From: Chloroflexota bacterium
GTDB taxonomy: Bacteria > Chloroflexota > Chloroflexia > Chloroflexales > Roseiflexaceae
Direction of reading: 5' to 3'
Length of the DNA: 64,000 nucleotides
Assembly (NCBI GenBank): GCA_013388755.1
Contig: JACAEQ010000116.1
Location: forward strand, 1-64,000
Shown: positions 16,221-24,978 of the stretch, piece after piece
Numbering within the stretch: position 1 is the first letter of the stretch
Layout: each line of letters begins with the position of its first letter
Position numbers and translations under genes: made by a program
Notes under the pieces: model-generated
Database searches by the model: none
What the model was told of the DNA's origin: nothing
The model's input: the letters and a program-made list of their open reading frames with translations, nothing else

Positions 16221-17720
16221 ATGAAGTTTCATATTATTACGCTCGGCTGCCCGAAAAATCAGGTCGATAGCGAAGGTATGAGCGGCATCCTCGCCGCTCA
16301 AGGTCATGTTCTGGCCGCCAGCGCCGCCGATGCCGATGTGGTGGTCGTTAATACCTGTTCGTTCATCGCCGCAGCCCGTGACGAAACGCTTCGTGTTCTG
16401 CGCGATGTTGCTGCGCGCAAAACGCCTGGCCAGCGCCTGGTCGCCGCCGGGTGCATGGCTGAAAGCCACGGTGCGCTGGTTGCCGCGGTGCCTGGCGTTG
16501 ATGCCATTCTCGGCACGCGTGAATGGATGCGTATCGGCGAGGTCGTCGAAGCAGCACACAATGGAACACGACGGGTGGAGGACGGTCACGCTCCACGTCC
16601 GGTCATCCAGCCGGATATCATTCCGCTCACGAGTTCCACCGCGTGGCCATCCCCTGCCTCTCTTCCCTCATCGCTTGATCTCGGCGTGCCCGGCGCGTAT
16701 GCCGACTGGCGCACGGCGCCGATCCGCCGGCGCGCCACGGGTCCATCGGCCTATGTGAAAATTTCTGATGGATGCAACCTGCGCTGCGCCTTCTGCACCA
16801 TTCCGTCATTCAAGGGTGATATGCGATCCAAGGCAGTGGGCGCCATCCTTGGCGAGGCGCAGGAACTTGCTGCTGCAGGGGTGAGGGAAATCGTGCTGGT
16901 GGCGCAGCACCTGACCGATTATGGCCGCGATCTGCGCCTGCAGGATGGCCTGGCGACATTGCTCAACGAATTGTGCGACGTGTTGCCCGCCGATACCTGG
17001 ATCCGCCTGATGTATGCCTACCCACATGGCATCAGTGAGCGCCTGATCGCGACAATGGCGCAGCGACCGCAGATCTGCCGTTACCTTGACATGCCGCTGC
17101 AACATGCCCACCCGGATACGCTGCGCCGCATGCGCCGCCCGCCCGATACCGACCGCACGAAAGGTATCATCCGCGAGTTGCGCGCCGCAATGCCCGATAT
17201 CGCTCTGCGTTCCACATTCATCGTCGGCTTCCCCGGCGAGACGAATGCCGAATTTCGCGCACTGACGGCATTTCTGGAAGAGATGCAACTCGACCGCGTC
17301 GGAGTGTTCCGTTATTCGCAGGAACCGGGAACACCGGCTGCCGCCCTGCCACACCAGGTGGCGCCGCGGATTATTGAGCGCCGCTGGCATACCGTGATGC
17401 AACTGCAACAGCAGATCTCGCTTGAGCGTAACCGTCGCTGGGTTGGCCGTCGTATGCGGGTCCTGGTGGAAGGTCAGGGACAGGCCGATGACGGCCGGCC
17501 ACTGGCGATCGGGCGTTCGTTCCGTGACGCGCCCGAAGTTGATGGGCAGGTGTTCGTCTGGGGCGAGGCTGAGGCCGGCACCTTCATTGATGTGACAATC
17601 ACGCAGGCGCTGGAGTACGATCTGTGGGGTGATGCAACTAAGTGCCTATCCGAAAAACCATCTGCCTCTTGTCATTGCGAGGAGCGTCAGCGACGAAGCA
17701 ATCTCTTATCGCGCCGGTAG
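16221..17720 (+). CDS. rimO: RimO, ribosomal protein S12 methylthiotransferase (C terminus extended by a repeat element)
   Basis: A 499-residue radical-SAM methylthiotransferase. The UPF0004 domain opens TLGCPKNQVDSEGM, the RimO form of the motif. The radical-SAM cluster motif is CNLRCAFC and the C-terminal TRAM domain ends around LEYDLWGDA. Between the two N-terminal domains is an unusually long Ser/Pro/Ala linker of about 50 residues. Translation continues past the normal end: the last 23 or so residues are encoded by the palindromic element starting at 17641. ATG 16221 is used, one codon after GTG 16218. Likely functional. Confidence 0.9.
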   Translation: MKFHIITLGCPKNQVDSEGMSGILAAQGHVLAASAADADVVVVNTCSFIAAARDETLRVLRDVAARKTPGQRLVAAGCMAESHGALVAAVPGVDAILGTREWMRIGEVVEAAHNGTRRVEDGHAPRPVIQPDIIPLTSSTAWPSPASLPSSLDLGVPGAYADWRTAPIRRRATGPSAYVKISDGCNLRCAFCTIPSFKGDMRSKAVGAILGEAQELAAAGVREIVLVAQHLTDYGRDLRLQDGLATLLNELCDVLPADTWIRLMYAYPHGISERLIATMAQRPQICRYLDMPLQHAHPDTLRRMRRPPDTDRTKGIIRELRAAMPDIALRSTFIVGFPGETNAEFRALTAFLEEMQLDRVGVFRYSQEPGTPAAALPHQVAPRIIERRWHTVMQLQQQISLERNRRWVGRRMRVLVEGQGQADDGRPLAIGRSFRDAPEVDGQVFVWGEAEAGTFIDVTITQALEYDLWGDATKCLSEKPSASCHCEERQRRSNLLSRR

Positions 17721-17776
17721 TTTGCTTCGCTAGCGCTCACAATGCCATCCAACCATCCGTTCTTCGGATAGGCACT
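17641..17776. mobile_element. MITE-like palindromic element, copy 1 (136 bp)
   Basis: Bounded by AGTGCCTATCCGAA and TTCGGATAGGCACT, a perfect inverted repeat. Inside is a second, imperfect inverted repeat beginning TGTCATTGCGAGGAGCG and ending CGCTCACAATG. No coding capacity. It supplies the rimO C-terminal tail and stop. Related copies lie at 25697 and 54549. Confidence 0.75.
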
Positions 17777-17780
17777 AAGA

Positions 17781-17821
17781 GCCAGGAACCACAACCCCGG
17801 GTGTTGTCTGCAGTTCCTGGC
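17781..17821. terminator. Hairpin between convergent rimO and blaI-like genes
   Basis: GCCAGGAAC (17781-17789) pairs with GTTCCTGGC (17813-17821), with an inner ACAAC/GTTGT pairing. There is no T tract, so a terminator role for either gene is plausible but not certain. Confidence 0.5.
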
Positions 17822-17853
17822 CCTTGATCCTTCCGGTCGGCGTCAGCATCAGG

Positions 17854-18273
17854 TCAAGCGGCGACGCGCGACTGAATGTTCTTCTGGATGCGGCGCAACT
17901 CGCTGGGGTTGCGGCGCGCCAGATAATCAATCATGTAGTCAACCGCTGTGGTGCTATAGTCATCCAGCAAACCGTCAAGTACCTGCTGCACCACCATGGT
18001 CACGAAGTCGTCCTCGCTGATCGCCGGTGTATACACATAGGCCAGCCCTTCGCGATGACGGTGCAATACGCCTTTCTCGGCAAGCCGGCTCATCGTCGTC
18101 ATTACGGTAGTGTAGGCGATATCGCGCTGCTGCGACAGCTTACGATGGATCTTCTTGACGGTGCTGCGTTCGTCTTGCCAGATAATCTGCATGATGTCGG
18201 TTTCAAGTGGACCCAGTACCTTGACCAGTCCATCTTTGGTCGGGCTAAAGCGGAAGCGCATGTTGAGCGGCAT
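17854..18273 (-). CDS. BlaI/MecI/CopY-family transcriptional repressor
   Basis: A 139-residue winged-helix protein of the penicillinase-repressor family. Key stretches are LGPLETDIMQIIWQ and STVKKIHRKL, followed by IAYTTVMTTMSRLAEKGVL (recognition helix) and a C-terminal dimerisation helix. No BlaR1-type sensor protease is adjacent, as in many Chloroflexota and actinobacterial homologues. ATG 18273 follows AAGGAG at good spacing; an in-frame ATG exists at 18261. Target genes are unknown; a palindrome upstream suggests autoregulation. Confidence 0.88.
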   Translation of the reverse strand: MPLNMRFRFSPTKDGLVKVLGPLETDIMQIIWQDERSTVKKIHRKLSQQRDIAYTTVMTTMSRLAEKGVLHRHREGLAYVYTPAISEDDFVTMVVQQVLDGLLDDYSTTAVDYMIDYLARRNPSELRRIQKNIQSRVAA

Positions 18274-18363
18274 CGGCGCGACTCCTTTCAGTGGCGTGTG
18301 TTGCGCTGGGATTGATTGCCGTATGCTGGCGAGCGCCGACGGGTGTCGATATGACGCTGCGCT

Positions 18364-18384
18364 CTACTCACGTGTAGTGTACTA
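18364..18384. promoter_or_regulatory. Candidate BlaI-type operator
   Basis: CTACTCACGTGTAG (18364-18377) is an imperfect palindrome around CACGTG and overlaps TAGTGTACTA. BlaI/MecI operators use TACA/TGTA-type arms, which this resembles. It lies about 90 bp upstream of the repressor start and about 70 bp upstream of the prenyl synthase start, so it could serve both divergent genes. Confidence 0.4.
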
Positions 18385-18454
18385 ACGTCGCACGCAAACC
18401 TCAAGCCATGCGGATTACTGGCCGGTTACATAAGATTACGGCAGGATGACATCT

Positions 18455-19471
18455 ATGAACCTTGCAGATGAGCGGGCGGCGATTGAAGTGGCAATGCGCG
18501 CATCCTTCCCGCAGGCGGAGGAACGTGTTGCGCGCTTTTATGCCATGCAGGAGTATCACCTTGGCTGGCGCGATGAGGAATTGCGACCGGCAATGTTTGA
18601 TCCGGGCAAATTGCTGCGCCCGCGCCTCTGCCTGCTCTGCTGCCGTGCCGCAGGCGGCGATCCGCGCGTTGCGCTGCCGCTCGCGGCAGCAATCCAGCTC
18701 ATCCATGATTTCTCGCTCATCCACGACGACATTGAAGATCAGGGTGAGACCCGGCGCGGGCGACCGACGGTCTGGAAACTGTGGGGGCTGGCGCAAGGGA
18801 TCAATACCGGCGACGGGATGTTCGTCGTGGCGCACCTGGCGCTGCACCGGCTGGCGCAGACCGGTACGCCGGCCACGACGGTCCTTGATGTGCTGCGACG
18901 GTTCGATGAGACCATCCTGAAGATCTGCGAGGGGCAGTTCCTCGACCTGAGTTATGAGGGCGATTTGCAGATTGACGAGGCAGCATACCTGGCGATGATC
19001 GAGCGTAAGACGGCTGTGCTGCTTGCGGCGGCAGCCGAACTGGGCGCGCTCGTCGGTGGCGCAGACGAGGAAACGGCCCGCGCGTTCTATGACTTCGGGC
19101 GCGCGCTTGGCCTGGCTTTCCAGATCGAAGATGATGTGCTTGGGATCTGGGGCGACCCGGCACAGACCGGGAAGCCGTTCGCCGCCGATCTGTACCGTCA
19201 CAAACTGAGCTTGCCCGTCATCTATGCACTGACGACCGCCCCGGATCGAGAGCGCCTGGCGGCGCTCTATGCCCGCCCATCCCTCGACGAATCAGACGTG
19301 CGCGCCATCCTGGCCATCCTCGACGCCACCGGCGCGCGCGTGTATGCCGAAGGCGCCGCAGCAGCCTTTCACGGCGAAGCGCTGGCGGCACTCGATCGCG
19401 TCAGTGGTGATGGTACCGCCCTGGCCACGTTGCGCACCATCACGACGAGTCTGCTTGGCCGGCGCGCGTGA
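18455..19471 (+). CDS. Polyprenyl (probably geranylgeranyl) diphosphate synthase
   Basis: A 338-residue trans-prenyltransferase. The first Asp-rich motif is DDIED in FSLIHDDIEDQGETRRGRP and the second is DDVLG in QIEDDVLGIWGD. An aromatic Phe stands five residues before the first motif, which in archaeal-type enzymes limits the product to about C20, so GGPP is more likely than a long quinone side chain. Its product could feed carotenoid, chlorophyll or lipid synthesis. ATG 18455 has AGGA at suitable spacing; ATG 18446 does not. Confidence 0.85.
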   Translation: MNLADERAAIEVAMRASFPQAEERVARFYAMQEYHLGWRDEELRPAMFDPGKLLRPRLCLLCCRAAGGDPRVALPLAAAIQLIHDFSLIHDDIEDQGETRRGRPTVWKLWGLAQGINTGDGMFVVAHLALHRLAQTGTPATTVLDVLRRFDETILKICEGQFLDLSYEGDLQIDEAAYLAMIERKTAVLLAAAAELGALVGGADEETARAFYDFGRALGLAFQIEDDVLGIWGDPAQTGKPFAADLYRHKLSLPVIYALTTAPDRERLAALYARPSLDESDVRAILAILDATGARVYAEGAAAAFHGEALAALDRVSGDGTALATLRTITTSLLGRRA

Positions 19472-19495
19472 GTGACCGTTGCCGGCCCACAAGTA

Positions 19496-20311
19496 TCACT
19501 TCTCAATAATGGTCGTGATGCCATCCAACCAGGATGCACCCTCGGTACCCGCTGTGACCGGCATCGGCAACGACGCTGTGCTGTCCAGCGCGCCGTTCAG
19601 TGCACGTTCCGCGCGCGATAACGCCGGTGCCACCCTGGCAGGTGCTGGCGCCGGTACCTCTCCACCGGCTGGAACGGCTTGCTTCGCCCGCCTGGTGTGT
19701 TTTTCGGCCGGCGCACTCGACCCGGCGTGTGGGCGAGCTTCGACGCCATTCGCTGCAGCCGGCGGCACAGGCGCCGCAACCAGCACTGCTACCCGTTCCG
19801 ATGCCGCAGTGAAGTTGCTGTCGTCCTGCGCCGATGCCTGGCTGATCAGGCTGTCACCAGGCGCGACGCCGGCGCGTGATCGCGCGATAATGGTGATCGT
19901 CGCCGGTTCGCCTGCCCTCGCCTGGACGGTGCAGATGACCGCCCCGGCGCTGTGGCACGATCCTGATGGGCTGTCAACACCGACAATCTCGATACGCTCA
20001 TCAATAAGGTCGCGTACTTCAATGCTGGCCTGGTCACGCTGCGTGATTACCTGCAGGGTATAGTTGAATATCTGGCCCGGGGTGATTGAGCCGGTTGATG
20101 CCTGCTTGACAAGCGCCAGCGGGGCCTGCCCGATAGGAGCATCAGGTGTGGCGCGCTCAGGCGAACTGGTCGGCGCTACTGTCGGTACCGGCGATGGCTC
20201 TGCTTCCGATGCATGCGTTATGCCGGTGGTAAGGACGCACCAGCCCAGCAGCAAGATTACGATCAGAGCGATACTCGTGTGCGTCGTGTCTGACCAATGC
20301 CTCGTTTGCAT
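19496..20311 (-). CDS. Secreted DUF11-like repeat-domain protein
   Basis: A 271-residue protein with a signal peptide (IALIVILLLGWCVLTTGI). A Ser/Pro/Thr linker follows, then one DUF11-type beta domain (VKQASTGSITPGQIFNYTLQ, with VDSPSGSCHSAG and VICTVQARAG; one candidate disulphide). The rest is a Pro/Ala/Arg-rich C-terminal half without predicted fold. DUF11 modules occur in surface proteins. The tail lacks an obvious sorting signal. Convergent with the prenyl synthase; no functional partner is evident. Confidence 0.7.
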   Translation of the reverse strand: MQTRHWSDTTHTSIALIVILLLGWCVLTTGITHASEAEPSPVPTVAPTSSPERATPDAPIGQAPLALVKQASTGSITPGQIFNYTLQVITQRDQASIEVRDLIDERIEIVGVDSPSGSCHSAGAVICTVQARAGEPATITIIARSRAGVAPGDSLISQASAQDDSNFTAASERVAVLVAAPVPPAAANGVEARPHAGSSAPAEKHTRRAKQAVPAGGEVPAPAPARVAPALSRAERALNGALDSTASLPMPVTAGTEGASWLDGITTIIEK

Positions 20312-20467
20312 GAGATGCTCCTTTGATGCTCAATCGTTGTCGCACACCTGCGGCGTTCGTGATGCATGCATCGTAACACCCGGCGCTGCACATCATGCAG
20401 AGGCATGTATGACAGTCCGATTTCAAGGCGGCGCATGGTATCAGGGACGCGCTTCGCGAGACCATCC

Positions 20468-21643
20468 ATGAAGATCGCTCTGCTCAGCGCCGAATACCCA
20501 CCATGCCCGGGCGGCGTCGGCGATTACACGCGCCACCTGGGCATGGCGCTGGCGCAACGTGGTCACCAGGTCATCGTGCTCACCGGTACGCCAGGTACTG
20601 TCGCCGATGGGGGGACACCACGCGTCTTCCGGCTGGCACTCGACCGCTGGAACTTTCGATGCTGGGGCGCGGTGCGCCGCGCGCTCGCCGACCTGCGACC
20701 GGATGTGTTGCATATCCAGTATCAGACCGGCGCATACGGCATGCACCCGGCGATCAATTTCCTGCCGGGCCGCCTGCGCATGCGCGCTGATCGGCCGCGC
20801 ATCGTGGTGACGGCGCACGATCTCTTACCGCCGTACCTGTTTCCTAAGGCCGGCCCGCTGCGCGACCGCGTAACACGGCGGTTGATGATCGATGCTGATG
20901 CCACGGTGGCAACAAATGAGGAAGATGCGGCGCAACTGTGCCGGTGGGGTGTGGCAGAAGCTCACCGGGCGCCTGAGGTTATTCCTATCGGCGCCAATAT
21001 TGGCGTTGCACCGCCGCCAGGATATGAGCGTGGCGCCTGGCGCCGTCACCTGGGTATCGCGCCGGACGAGACATTGATTGCCTATTTTGGCCTGATCTCG
21101 CGCAGCAAAGGGCTCGATACGCTGGTACAGGCGCTGGCCCATCTACCGGATACCTTCCGGTTACTGATTATCGGAGGCGAGGCCACGGCACCCTCCGACC
21201 GCGCCTATGCCGCCGAGATCCGGCGACGGATCGCTGCTGATGATCTGACCCGGCGAGTCATCGTCACTGGCCACTGTCATGAAGCTGACGTTTCGGCGCA
21301 TCTGCTGGCGGCTGATATGGCCGCATTGCCATTTGCTGATGGCGCTTCGTTCCGGCGCGGTAGTCTGCTGGCGGTGCTCACCCACGGCATACCGACGGTG
21401 ACGACCCGCGGTGCCGCAGCGTTACGCGATGAAGAGCACGCGCTGATCACGCCGCCCGGTGATGCCACCGCGCTGGCTGGCGCCATCGTGCGGCTGGCGA
21501 ATGATATGATGCTGCGGTCGCGTCTGGGCGAGGCGGGCAGGGCGCTTGCGGCGCCGTTCTCCTGGCCGGCCATCGCTGCGCGCCATGAGCAGTTGTATCG
21601 CGCGTTACTCTCAGCGGAAGAGACGATTGGCAGCCGGCGATAG
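20468..21643 (+). CDS. GT4-family glycosyltransferase
   Basis: A 391-residue GT-B enzyme. The N-terminal Rossmann domain opens KIALLSAEYPPCPGGVGDYT with the acceptor-side Gly-rich loop. The C-terminal donor domain has YFGLISRSKGLDTLVQAL and a LPFADGASFRRGSLLAVLTH segment in place of the usual EX7E motif (Asp at the first position). It probably transfers a sugar from a nucleotide donor in envelope glycan or glycolipid synthesis. ATG 20468 starts at the first beta strand; upstream in-frame codons are intergenic. Confidence 0.85.
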   Translation: MKIALLSAEYPPCPGGVGDYTRHLGMALAQRGHQVIVLTGTPGTVADGGTPRVFRLALDRWNFRCWGAVRRALADLRPDVLHIQYQTGAYGMHPAINFLPGRLRMRADRPRIVVTAHDLLPPYLFPKAGPLRDRVTRRLMIDADATVATNEEDAAQLCRWGVAEAHRAPEVIPIGANIGVAPPPGYERGAWRRHLGIAPDETLIAYFGLISRSKGLDTLVQALAHLPDTFRLLIIGGEATAPSDRAYAAEIRRRIAADDLTRRVIVTGHCHEADVSAHLLAADMAALPFADGASFRRGSLLAVLTHGIPTVTTRGAAALRDEEHALITPPGDATALAGAIVRLANDMMLRSRLGEAGRALAAPFSWPAIAARHEQLYRALLSAEETIGSRR

Positions 21644-21762
21644 GTGTGCGCGGCCAGTGTTGCTCATCCGCCGGACGTTCCGGCGCCAGGAGTCGTGGCC
21701 GTCACTTCCACGCCTCGAAATGACCGGGAGTATGCCGGAAACAGAAGGGAGTAAGCCAGACC

Positions 21763-22227
21763 ATGAAAACTACCGACATCTGCGACGCTTCTGATGGCGA
21801 AGTCCAGGTCGCCGCGCCGCTGCTGCGTGATTTTGGCGGTGTGCAGGCGTTCGCCGGTCCGATCGCCACGGTACGCGTTTTCGAGGACAATGTGCTGGTG
21901 CGTGGAGCATTAAGCGAGCCGGGCGATGGGCGCATCCTGGTCATTGATGGCGGCGGATCGCTGCGTTGCGCGCTGGTGGGCGACATGCTGGCGATGCTGG
22001 GGCAGCAGAACGGCTGGGCTGGCATCATCGTGAACGGATGCGTGCGTGATACTGCGGAACTGGCAACGATCCCTATCGGCATCAAGGCGCTGGCGCCGTG
22101 CCCGAGACGCAGCGCGAAGCGCGGCACGGGATCGCGCGACGAACCGGTGCATTTCGCGGGTATTCTGTTCGTACCGGGCCATCGGGTGTATGCCGATGCG
22201 GACGGGATCGTGGTCACGAAACCATAG
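21763..22227 (+). CDS. rraA: RraA-family protein (regulator of RNase E activity / HMG aldolase-like)
   Basis: A 154-residue RraA-fold protein. Landmarks are [14 protein letters not shown] at the start, VLVIDGGGS-like [31 protein letters not shown] and a [20 protein letters not shown] end. The class I form acts as 4-hydroxy-4-methyl-2-oxoglutarate aldolase or oxaloacetate decarboxylase; the short form binds RNase E in gamma-proteobacteria. Active-site Arg and Asp (CVRD) are present. Which role applies here is open. Confidence 0.9.
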   Translation: MKTTDICDASDGEVQVAAPLLRDFGGVQAFAGPIATVRVFEDNVLVRGALSEPGDGRILVIDGGGSLRCALVGDMLAMLGQQNGWAGIIVNGCVRDTAELATIPIGIKALAPCPRRSAKRGTGSRDEPVHFAGILFVPGHRVYADADGIVVTKP

Positions 22228-22239
22228 GGAGACGGGGCG

Positions 22240-22259
22240 GGGCGCATCGCGATGCGCCC
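22240..22259. terminator. Perfect 20-bp palindrome between convergent genes
   Basis: GGGCGCATCG followed directly by CGATGCGCCC lies between the rraA stop (22227) and the coaE stop (22275). It may act as a bidirectional terminator, although neither side has a T run. Confidence 0.5.
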
Positions 22260-22274
22260 TGGCGCCGCCCGCCG

Positions 22275-22883
22275 TCAGGCAGGAATGCGCGCCCACGCAG
22301 CGTCAACCTGGGCGCGCGTCGCATCGAGGGCGCCGCCATTATCAATCACCACGTCGGCCTGAGCAACGCGGCTCTCCTGCGGCGGCTGCGCGGTGATGCG
22401 CGTCCACGCCTCGGCTTCGTCCATCCCGCGCATTTCCACCAGGCGGCGCAGTTGCTGCTCCGGTGGGCAGGTCACAACCCAAACCGCGTCGCACACCTGT
22501 TTCCAGCCTGCTTCGAGGAGTTTTACTGCGTCAATGACGGCGACCCGATGAGACGCAGCGACCTCGTCGAGCCATGCCAGAATACGTGTGTGGACGGCAG
22601 GATGCACAATCTGTTCGAGACGGCGCAACGCCTGCGGGTTGGAAAAGACAATTGCTCCCAGGCGCCGGCGATCGATCGGGCCGCCGGGCGTAACCAGTAT
22701 CTCCTCGCCGAACGCCTCGACGATCGTCTGGTACACTGGCTCGCCGGGTTGTTGCACGGCGCGTGTGACCTCGTCGGCGTCAATGACCGCGGCGTCGCGT
22801 TCGCGCAGCATCGCCAGCACCGTGCTCTTGCCGCACGCAATGTTACCGGTCAGGCCGATCAGATAGAGGCTGTTGTAAGGCAT
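22275..22883 (-). CDS. coaE: Dephospho-CoA kinase
   Basis: A 202-residue P-loop kinase for the last step of coenzyme A synthesis. Walker A is GNIACGKST in LIGLTGNIACGKST. The substrate motif is VIDADEVTRAVQQPG, with QIVHPAVH and an LLEAGW motif further on. ATG 22883 is chosen because family members start just before YLIGLTGN; ATG 22919 would overlap the upstream amidohydrolase. AAGGAA lies somewhat far upstream. It is 16 bp below the amidohydrolase-CYTH gene. Confidence 0.93.
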   Translation of the reverse strand: MPYNSLYLIGLTGNIACGKSTVLAMLRERDAAVIDADEVTRAVQQPGEPVYQTIVEAFGEEILVTPGGPIDRRRLGAIVFSNPQALRRLEQIVHPAVHTRILAWLDEVAASHRVAVIDAVKLLEAGWKQVCDAVWVVTCPPEQQLRRLVEMRGMDEAEAWTRITAQPPQESRVAQADVVIDNGGALDATRAQVDAAWARIPA

Positions 22884-22899
22884 ACGATGGCGTCGTTCC

Positions 22900-24876
22900 T
22901 TAACGTTCGAGTTCGACATACTCCTGCCTGACCAGCGCGCTTTCAGGGACGCCGAAGCGCGCCAGCAACTCGCCGATCAGTTCGACCTTATGCTCGGCAT
23001 CCTTGCGGCTCCAGGTGCGACTCTTGATCTCAAGGTACGGGCCAGGATGCCCATGCCCTGCCAGCGTGTCGAGGTTCACCGCAAAATCGGCGTCACGGTA
23101 CAGAATGCGCCAGCGACGGCGACGCTTCTCGATGTCGATCACCCGATCCGGCTGAAAATACTCCCGGTAAAAACGAAGCGTGCGATCGGCAGGCGCGGTG
23201 TAGCGCGCGCGCCCGAACAGAATGGCCATCTGATACTCGCCACGCAACGCAGGCGAAATCAGCGTAATCGTATACTTCGGCTCCGCGCGCGCGCCCGGAT
23301 CGGTGCGATGATCCTCGCGAATGCGGATTCGCCCGCGCCCTTCATCGTCCCAGACAAAGTACGTATCGTACTGCGTGCGTTCACTGGCCTTCGTCACGGT
23401 AATGCCGGGCTCAGTGAGCGAGTGCACGACCTGTTCAGCCTGACGGGCGTCGATCAGCGCCTTGGCCTGCACCTCAAAAATCTCCGACTGCTGGACGCCG
23501 CCGATCGCCAGTATCTTGTCGAGCAAGTTGTCTTCACGCTCGGCAAGAAACGAGTCGATCCGGTTGGCAATCGCCTGCGCGCGGTACAGCACATCGTCCT
23601 CGTTAATGGTCAGGAGCGCGTGGTCGCGCAGCAGAAAGCGGCCATCAACCAGGACGTCGCGTACATCGGCGGAGCGCGCGCCGTAGACCAGGTGCGAGTA
23701 GATGGCATCCGGGGCATAATGGTAGCGTGGCGCCGAGTGCAGCCGCCCCAGCACGACGACCGCAATGTCGGCGCGTTTGCCCGGCTCCAGCGAGCCAATC
23801 ACATGGTCGAGATGGATGGCGCGGGCGCCGGAACTCGTAGCGAGTGCGAGCGCATCGCGCGCCGGCACTGCCGTTGGATCGCCGCTGACCCCTTTGGGCA
23901 GCAGGGCCGCGAGATGCACCTCGGTGAACATATCCTGGTCATCGTTTGATGCCGGGCCATCAGTGCCGAGACCGAGACGCAGATTGGCTTCGATGAAGCG
24001 ACGGATCGGCGCGATGCCGCTGGCAAGCTTCAGGTTCGATGACGGGCAGGGAACCACACCGACATGCTGTTCGCGCAGGAGGCGGATGTCGTCTTCGGTG
24101 GCGTGAACGCAATGCGCGGCGATACACTTACCGTCGAAGGCGCCCACCCGTTTGGCATAGCGGATAGGCGTCACCTCGCGTTCAGCGCGGCTCTCGTCAA
24201 CTTCGCGTTCGGTCTCGGAAAGATGGGTGACAAGCGGCACGGCATAGCGGCGGCAGAGTGCCATCGCCTCACGATAGATCGTATCGGTGCAGGTATAGGG
24301 CGCGTGCGGCGCAATCGTCGGGATGATGCGATCATGACCGTGCCACTGCTCAATAAACGCGCGTGCGCGATCCAGGCCCTCGTCAAACGATGCGGCGTCG
24401 GGAGTCGGCAGGCGCATCACCGTCTGGCCGCAAATGGCGCGCATGCCGGCCAGGTCAGCGGCGCGGGCCACTTCCTCTTCGAAATAATACATATCAACGA
24501 AGGTCGTGGTGCCGCCACGGATCATCTCAGCACACGAGAGCTGTGTGCCGGTAAAGACGAACTCGCGATCGACAAAACGGCTCTCCACCGGGAACATATA
24601 GCCAAACAGCCAGACATCGAGTTGCTGATCGGCGACCAGCCCGCGCAGCAGGCTCATAGGAACATGGGCGTGGGCGTTGATCAGGCCGGGAATGATGGCG
24701 CAACCACGGCAATCAACCGTGTCACGTGCGACAAAACGGGTGGTCAGTTCGTCTGCCGGGCCGACGGCAACGATTTCACGCCCGTGGATGGCCACTGCGC
24801 CATCGAGAAACACGCGCGCTGCGGCGTCCATCGTGACGACTGCACCATGCACGAGCAGAAGATCTACTTCAATCAT
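22900..24876 (-). CDS. Amidohydrolase (SAH/MTA deaminase-like) fused to a CYTH domain
   Basis: A 658-residue two-domain protein. Residues 1 to about 450 form a metal-dependent amidohydrolase of the TrzN/MtaD/SsnA group. Metal motifs are NAHAHVPMSLLRG, HAPYTC, THLSETEREVDE, HCVHATEDD and LGTDGPASNDDQDMF. Residues about 460-658 look like a CYTH (triphosphate tunnel) domain: EIFEVQAKALID, GRIRIRED, EKRRRRWRILY, AVNLDTLAGHG and YLEIKSRTWSRKDAEHK, with alternating charged residues on beta strands. The fusion is not one I know as characterised. Known CYTH enzymes act on triphosphates; the deaminase suggests a nucleoside-type ligand, which is inference. Confidence 0.82.
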   Translation of the reverse strand: MIEVDLLLVHGAVVTMDAAARVFLDGAVAIHGREIVAVGPADELTTRFVARDTVDCRGCAIIPGLINAHAHVPMSLLRGLVADQQLDVWLFGYMFPVESRFVDREFVFTGTQLSCAEMIRGGTTTFVDMYYFEEEVARAADLAGMRAICGQTVMRLPTPDAASFDEGLDRARAFIEQWHGHDRIIPTIAPHAPYTCTDTIYREAMALCRRYAVPLVTHLSETEREVDESRAEREVTPIRYAKRVGAFDGKCIAAHCVHATEDDIRLLREQHVGVVPCPSSNLKLASGIAPIRRFIEANLRLGLGTDGPASNDDQDMFTEVHLAALLPKGVSGDPTAVPARDALALATSSGARAIHLDHVIGSLEPGKRADIAVVVLGRLHSAPRYHYAPDAIYSHLVYGARSADVRDVLVDGRFLLRDHALLTINEDDVLYRAQAIANRIDSFLAEREDNLLDKILAIGGVQQSEIFEVQAKALIDARQAEQVVHSLTEPGITVTKASERTQYDTYFVWDDEGRGRIRIREDHRTDPGARAEPKYTITLISPALRGEYQMAILFGRARYTAPADRTLRFYREYFQPDRVIDIEKRRRRWRILYRDADFAVNLDTLAGHGHPGPYLEIKSRTWSRKDAEHKVELIGELLARFGVPESALVRQEYVELER

Positions 24877-24978
24877 ACGTTGTATCAGGCTCCCGATGGA
24901 AACAAAGAGAAGCGGCCGAAAGGCAACCCGTTCAGCAAGATCGGCGACCGCAACCGCACCGGCAGGCCTTCGCGCGAG

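Noticed and set aside
17641-17776. Possible CRISPR-like or ncRNA structure in the palindromic element
   Set aside because: There is no repeat-spacer array; copies are dispersed and flanked by inverted ends, fitting a MITE better.
22990-23949. 319-residue plus-strand open frame opposite the amidohydrolase
   Set aside because: Shadow of the amidohydrolase-CYTH gene; no start signal or motif.
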